Shown here piece after piece: positions 60,561-64,000 of a stretch of DNA of 64,000 bases. This DNA is from Bacteroides fragilis. Lineage in GTDB: Bacteria > Bacillota > Clostridia > Lachnospirales > Lachnospiraceae. The stretch covers positions 186,001 through 250,000 of the forward strand of contig JAMPFK010000002.1 of the NCBI GenBank assembly GCA_023664485.1. The letters are read 5' to 3'. How positions within the stretch are numbered: the stretch's first letter is position 1; each line of letters starts with the position of its first letter. The translations under genes were made by a program, and so were the position numbers. The notes under the pieces were generated by a model. The model had not been told where the DNA came from, did no database searches, and was given only the letters and a program-made list of their open reading frames with translations.

Positions 60561-60607
60561 GGGTAAAAAGGATTCCTTTGAACCATGTTCTGAACCTCTT
60601 TTTACCC
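60561..60607 (-). promoter_or_regulatory. hairpin directly after the nagE stop
   Basis: GGGTAAAAAG and CTTTTTACCC form a perfect 10-bp stem enclosing a 27-nt loop with two GGTTC-like segments. It begins 3 bp after the nagE stop and precedes the second hairpin, so the nagE-nagB spacer is almost entirely structured. Confidence 0.5.
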
Positions 60608-60609
60608 TT

Positions 60610-62079
60610 TTATAACATTTTCTTCATTTCATCCGCTACGAACTGTACCTTCGTGCCTATGATAACCTGAACCGCATTCTTGCTGGGTCTCATAACGCCC
60701 GCAACGCCCGCGGATTTGATTTTCTTTTCATCGACTTTCGTGTAATCTTTGATTTCCAGACGAAGTCTTGTAATACAGTTATCCAGAGAAACAACGTTTC
60801 CTTTGCCGCCGAGGCCTTCCAGAACGATCGCCGCTACGTTTGCGAAATCGCTGTTGGAAAGAACGGCCTTTTTCTCCGCCTCTACGTCATCGTCTTCCCT
60901 GCCGGGCGTCTTTAAGTCAAATTTTACGATAACAAAACGGAATACCAGATAGAATACTGCAAATGCCGCGATACCAAGCGGAAGGATCAGCCATGTTTTC
61001 TGTGCCGCCGGCAGTGATGCCGAGAATACAAGGTCTGTCGCGCCTGCCGAGAAACTAAAGCCTGCGCGGAATCCAAGCAATGTTGTAAGGACCGTAAAAA
61101 TACCGTATAACAGCGCGTATACAAGATACAGGCCGGGAGCTAAGAACATGAAACCGAATTCAAAAGGCTCCGTAACGCCGCAGACAAATGCGCAGACAGC
61201 CGCGGATGCTACCAGACCGATTGCCGCTTTCTGTTTTCCGGTTTTTGCCGTATGTACCATTGCCAGTGCCGCACCGGGGATACCGAACATCATACAGGGG
61301 AAGAAACCTGACATATACATACCGAGGCTCCATGTTACGTCAGCACTCGTATGTCCTGCCCAGAAGTGGGACAGGTCGCCGAGACCTACCGTATCGAACC
61401 AGAATACATTGTTCAATGCGTGATGTAATCCTGTCGGAATCAGAAGTCTGTTCAGGAATGCATAAATACCCGCACCTACCGGTCCAAGGCTTACGATGCC
61501 GTTGCCGAGCGCAAGAAGCAGACCGTAGATAACCGGCCACACGAACAGCAGAATCGCGGAAGCGATGATCGCAACAACGCCGGACACGATCGCAACACAG
61601 CGTTTGCCGCTGAAGAACGACAGCCAGTCGGGAAGCTTTGTGCTCTTGAACTTATTGTAGCAGCCTGCGCCGATGATGCCGGACAGGATACCGATGAACG
61701 GATTCGCAATCGCGGAAAATGCCAGCGTTTTCTTCGCATCTTCTGCGACAGAGGGCATCAGCGTCGTAACGGAACCAACGGAAAGCAGGTTCGTGATCAT
61801 CAGCCAGGATGCCAGAGCCGCCAGCGCCGAGGTGCCGTCGTGGTCATCGGACATGCCGACGCCAACGCCGATAACGAACAGGATCGCCATGTTATCGATC
61901 AGCGCACCGCCCGCTTTTACCAGGAAAAAGCCGAGTTTCGGCAGGAAACCGACGATATCGCCGCCCTGCATGGTCGCCGGACATAACGCATAACCGATTC
62001 CCATCAGGATACCGCATATCGGGAGACATGCTACCGGGAGCATCAGGGATTTCCCCAGCTTCTGTAAATATTTCATCAT
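60610..62079 (-). CDS. nagE: PTS EIICB component, probably GlcNAc-specific
   Basis: A protein of 489 residues of the glucose/GlcNAc PTS family. The EIIC membrane domain (about 1-390) starts LGKSLMLPVACLPICGILMGIGYAL (positions about 61985-62060). The EIIB domain (about 415-489) carries the phosphorylated cysteine in SLDNCITRLRLEIKD. The linkage to nagA and nagB points to N-acetylglucosamine rather than glucose. No EIIA domain is attached, so a separate EIIA is required. AAGGAGG precedes the start. Confidence 0.92.
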   Translation of the reverse strand: MMKYLQKLGKSLMLPVACLPICGILMGIGYALCPATMQGGDIVGFLPKLGFFLVKAGGALIDNMAILFVIGVGVGMSDDHDGTSALAALASWLMITNLLSVGSVTTLMPSVAEDAKKTLAFSAIANPFIGILSGIIGAGCYNKFKSTKLPDWLSFFSGKRCVAIVSGVVAIIASAILLFVWPVIYGLLLALGNGIVSLGPVGAGIYAFLNRLLIPTGLHHALNNVFWFDTVGLGDLSHFWAGHTSADVTWSLGMYMSGFFPCMMFGIPGAALAMVHTAKTGKQKAAIGLVASAAVCAFVCGVTEPFEFGFMFLAPGLYLVYALLYGIFTVLTTLLGFRAGFSFSAGATDLVFSASLPAAQKTWLILPLGIAAFAVFYLVFRFVIVKFDLKTPGREDDDVEAEKKAVLSNSDFANVAAIVLEGLGGKGNVVSLDNCITRLRLEIKDYTKVDEKKIKSAGVAGVMRPSKNAVQVIIGTKVQFVADEMKKML

Positions 62080-62152
62080 AAATAACTACCTCCTTTTCTG
62101 GATATTACGATAACGTAAATCGTTTCAAATCGTCGATTCCTCCCGACGATTT

Positions 62153-62410
62153 TTACAGGTTATCGGTAAAAAATTTCCGGATCGCCTCAAAAGCAGCCTC
62201 CTCATCTTCCCCTTCTATCCTGCAGGAAATCTCCGTTCCCTGCGTGAGCCCGAGGCTCATGAGCATGATCAGCTTTTTGGCGTCGCAGCTTTTACCGTTG
62301 CCGCTTATTGTAATCTTACTTTGAAAACCCGCCGCCTGTTTTACCAAAAGGCCTGCCGGTCTTGCATGTAATCCTACCGGATCCTGAATTACATATTGGA
62401 ATTCTTTCAT
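62153..62410 (-). CDS. ptsH: phosphocarrier protein HPr, lacking the regulatory Ser46
   Basis: A protein of 85 residues. His15 in GLHARPAG accepts phosphate from Enzyme I and passes it to EIIA. In the region corresponding to LKSIMGVMSLG of Bacillus HPr this protein reads AKKLIMLMSLG, so position 46 is lysine, not serine. HPr kinase could therefore not phosphorylate it in the usual regulatory way. The ATG at 62410 follows AAGGAG by about 12 bp. It lies between ptsI and nagE. Confidence 0.93.
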   Translation of the reverse strand: MKEFQYVIQDPVGLHARPAGLLVKQAAGFQSKITISGNGKSCDAKKLIMLMSLGLTQGTEISCRIEGEDEEAAFEAIRKFFTDNL

Positions 62411-62446
62411 TTTGTAACCCAACTCCTTTCTGTAACGGCGGGGCTT

Positions 62447-64000
62447 TTACAGATCCCTCACCGCTTTGCGCACCTTTAATACCGAAGAAGCGGATACGCT
62501 GAGCTCATCCACTCCCATATCCAGGAAGGTTTCCATAAGCTCCGTGTCCGCGGCCAGTTCCCCGCAGATGCCGGCCCAGATCCCTTCCTGATGCGCGTTT
62601 TTTACGGTCATTTCAATCAGCTTCAGAATTGCCGGATGATGCGTGTCACAGGTACCCTCCAGCTTCTGGTTCTGCCTGTCTACCGCTAAGGTATACTGCG
62701 TTAAGTCATTGGTCCCGATGCTGAAAAAATCCACTTCTTTCGCCAGTTCATCGGAGATCAGAGCCGCCGCAGGGGTCTCTATCATAATGCCGAGTTCCAC
62801 TTCCTTCATGGGATACCCTTCGGCGGACAGCTGTTCTTTGACCTGTTCCACGATTTCTTTGATCCGCTTAACTTCGCTTACAGATACGATCATCGGAAAC
62901 ATAATTGCGGCCCTTCCGTACGCGGAAGCCCGGTAGAGCGCGCGCAGCTGTGTAATAAAAATCTCCGGTCTGTCCAGACAGATACGGATCGCCCGATATC
63001 CAAGGGCCGGGTTCTCCTCTTTAGCGAGGTTAAAATAATCAACCTTCTTATCCGCGCCGATATCCAGCGTCCGGATAACGACCTTCTTATCCCCCATCTT
63101 TTCAAGCACCGTTTTATAACTTCGAAACTGCTCTTCCTCCGTCGGGAAGGTATTTCTTCCGAGATAGAGAAATTCGCTCCGGAACAGCCCGATTCCGCCT
63201 GCGTCCGCCTCCAGAACAGCATCCGCATCTTCCGCTTTGCCGATATTGGCGAAGATATCGATCCGTCTGCCGTCACCGGTCACATTATCCTTGCCCTTTA
63301 ACTGCTGTAACGCTTCCGTTTCGGCAATCCAGGCATCTTTTCGAAGCGTCATCTCCTGAAGCAGCTCCGGATCCGGCTCGACGATCAGTTCGCCGTGAAA
63401 ACCATCGACGATGGCGAGCCTGCCGTCCAATTCCGCGCCGGCGTTCTCTGTGTTCACGAGCGCCGGAAGATTCATGCTTCTTGCGAGAATTGCCGTATGG
63501 GAACTGGCAGAGCCGTGCACTGTCACAAAGGCCAGCACTTTTTTCTTATCCATTTTCACCGTTTCGCTCGGAGACAGATCCTCCGCCATAAGAATTACCG
63601 GTTCTTCCGACTGGATGCCGTCTTCCGGTATCCCGGAAAGAATGCGGAGTACCCTGTGGGAAATATCGACGATGTCGGCGGCCCTCGCTTTCATATATTC
63701 GTCCTCCATAGAGGCGAACAGCGCTGAAATCTGATCCCCTGCCGTCCGGATGCCATACTCCGCATTCCAGCCTTCGGCAACCGCGTTCCTTGCAATATCC
63801 AGATAATCTTCATCCTCTAAAAGCATTCTATGTATATCAAAAATCATGGCCTGTTCTTCGCCAACGCCGGCAAGCGTTTCATCATACAGCTTCCCAAGCT
63901 GGTCTTTTGCGGTCTCCACGGCGTTCATGAGCCGGCTCGCTTCAGCCTCGCAATCGGTAATCTTTGTCCGGATGACCTGATAATCCGGTTTCTGATACCA
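62447..64000 (-). CDS. ptsI: PTS Enzyme I, N terminus beyond the window
   Basis: At least 517 residues are visible; the frame is open to the window edge (WYQKPDYQVIRTKITDCEAE...), so about 20-50 N-terminal residues are missing. Enzyme I transfers phosphate from phosphoenolpyruvate to HPr. The phosphorylated histidine lies in GSASSHTAILARSM, and the PEP-binding domain has GLFRSEFLYLGR, GYRAIRICL, FFSIGTNDLTQYTLAVDR and the catalytic Cys in WAGICGELAAD. It precedes HPr by 36 bp in the nag-linked PTS cluster. Confidence 0.95.
   Translation of the reverse strand, partial: WYQKPDYQVIRTKITDCEAEASRLMNAVETAKDQLGKLYDETLAGVGEEQAMIFDIHRMLLEDEDYLDIARNAVAEGWNAEYGIRTAGDQISALFASMEDEYMKARAADIVDISHRVLRILSGIPEDGIQSEEPVILMAEDLSPSETVKMDKKKVLAFVTVHGSASSHTAILARSMNLPALVNTENAGAELDGRLAIVDGFHGELIVEPDPELLQEMTLRKDAWIAETEALQQLKGKDNVTGDGRRIDIFANIGKAEDADAVLEADAGGIGLFRSEFLYLGRNTFPTEEEQFRSYKTVLEKMGDKKVVIRTLDIGADKKVDYFNLAKEENPALGYRAIRICLDRPEIFITQLRALYRASAYGRAAIMFPMIVSVSEVKRIKEIVEQVKEQLSAEGYPMKEVELGIMIETPAAALISDELAKEVDFFSIGTNDLTQYTLAVDRQNQKLEGTCDTHHPAILKLIEMTVKNAHQEGIWAGICGELAADTELMETFLDMGVDELSVSASSVLKVRKAVRDL

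Overview
The window looks like a chromosomal segment of a Gram-positive Clostridia bacterium, most likely a member of the Lachnospiraceae. I infer this from protein families and gene order, not from a database match. The supporting features are short-form HisG with HisZ, the B12-binding radical SAM pair next to an RNase E/G and rplU-prp-rpmA-obgE, lexA divergent from a yneA-like gene, and a long mreBCD-PBP2-minCDE-rodA cluster. I saw no rRNA, tRNA, CRISPR array, prophage or intact insertion sequence. Nearly all genes are housekeeping genes. The novelty lies in intergenic repeats, structured RNAs and unusual protein architectures.

Layout. Positions 1-2211 (+): the end of an unknown gene, a small membrane protein, an RluA-type pseudouridine synthase and RecU. 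Positions 2228-7839 (+): a partial histidine operon (hisZ, G, D, B and a three-part HisF-like/HisI/HisE fusion) behind a strong promoter and a perfect 20-bp palindrome. Positions 7833-20416 (+): two radical SAM-associated proteins, RNase G, a NUDIX hydrolase, two large membrane proteins (DUF6020-like and GT39-like), an L21 leader, rplU-prp-rpmA, obgE, yhbY, nadD, yqeK and rsfS. Positions 20512-22860: a DUF378 gene, lexA, a LexA-box-rich divergent promoter, yneA, then a structured RNA and a 38-codon membrane peptide that end at a terminator. Positions 22861-26017 (-): a glycosyltransferase, a small membrane protein, dtd and an AI-2E family transporter. Positions 26018-28350: a duplicated structured repeat, a TtcA-like enzyme and a Xer-type recombinase.

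From 28380 to the end every recognised gene is on the minus strand. First come a cytidylate-kinase-like protein, cstA, an unknown gene, rluD-lspA-aroB, and sepF-yggS with an HlyD-like protein. Next is the cell-shape and division block: a D,D-carboxypeptidase, mgsA, rodA, minEDC, PBP2, mreDCB and radC. It is followed by a methionine gamma-lyase-like gene, miaA, mutL, mutS, miaB and a chemoreceptor with an attenuator-like leader. The last block is an N-acetylglucosamine uptake and catabolism set, nagA, nagB, nagE, HPr and ptsI, with ptsI cut by the window edge.

The most notable non-genic signal is a family of four nearly palindromic elements of about 102 bp, at 18361, 21815, 34271 and 37101. 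One sits between the SOS promoter of yneA and its coding region. A second, unrelated repeat of about 110 bp occurs twice at 26197-26436. The best candidate for something undescribed is the three-way-junction RNA plus 38-residue membrane peptide at 22405-22794.
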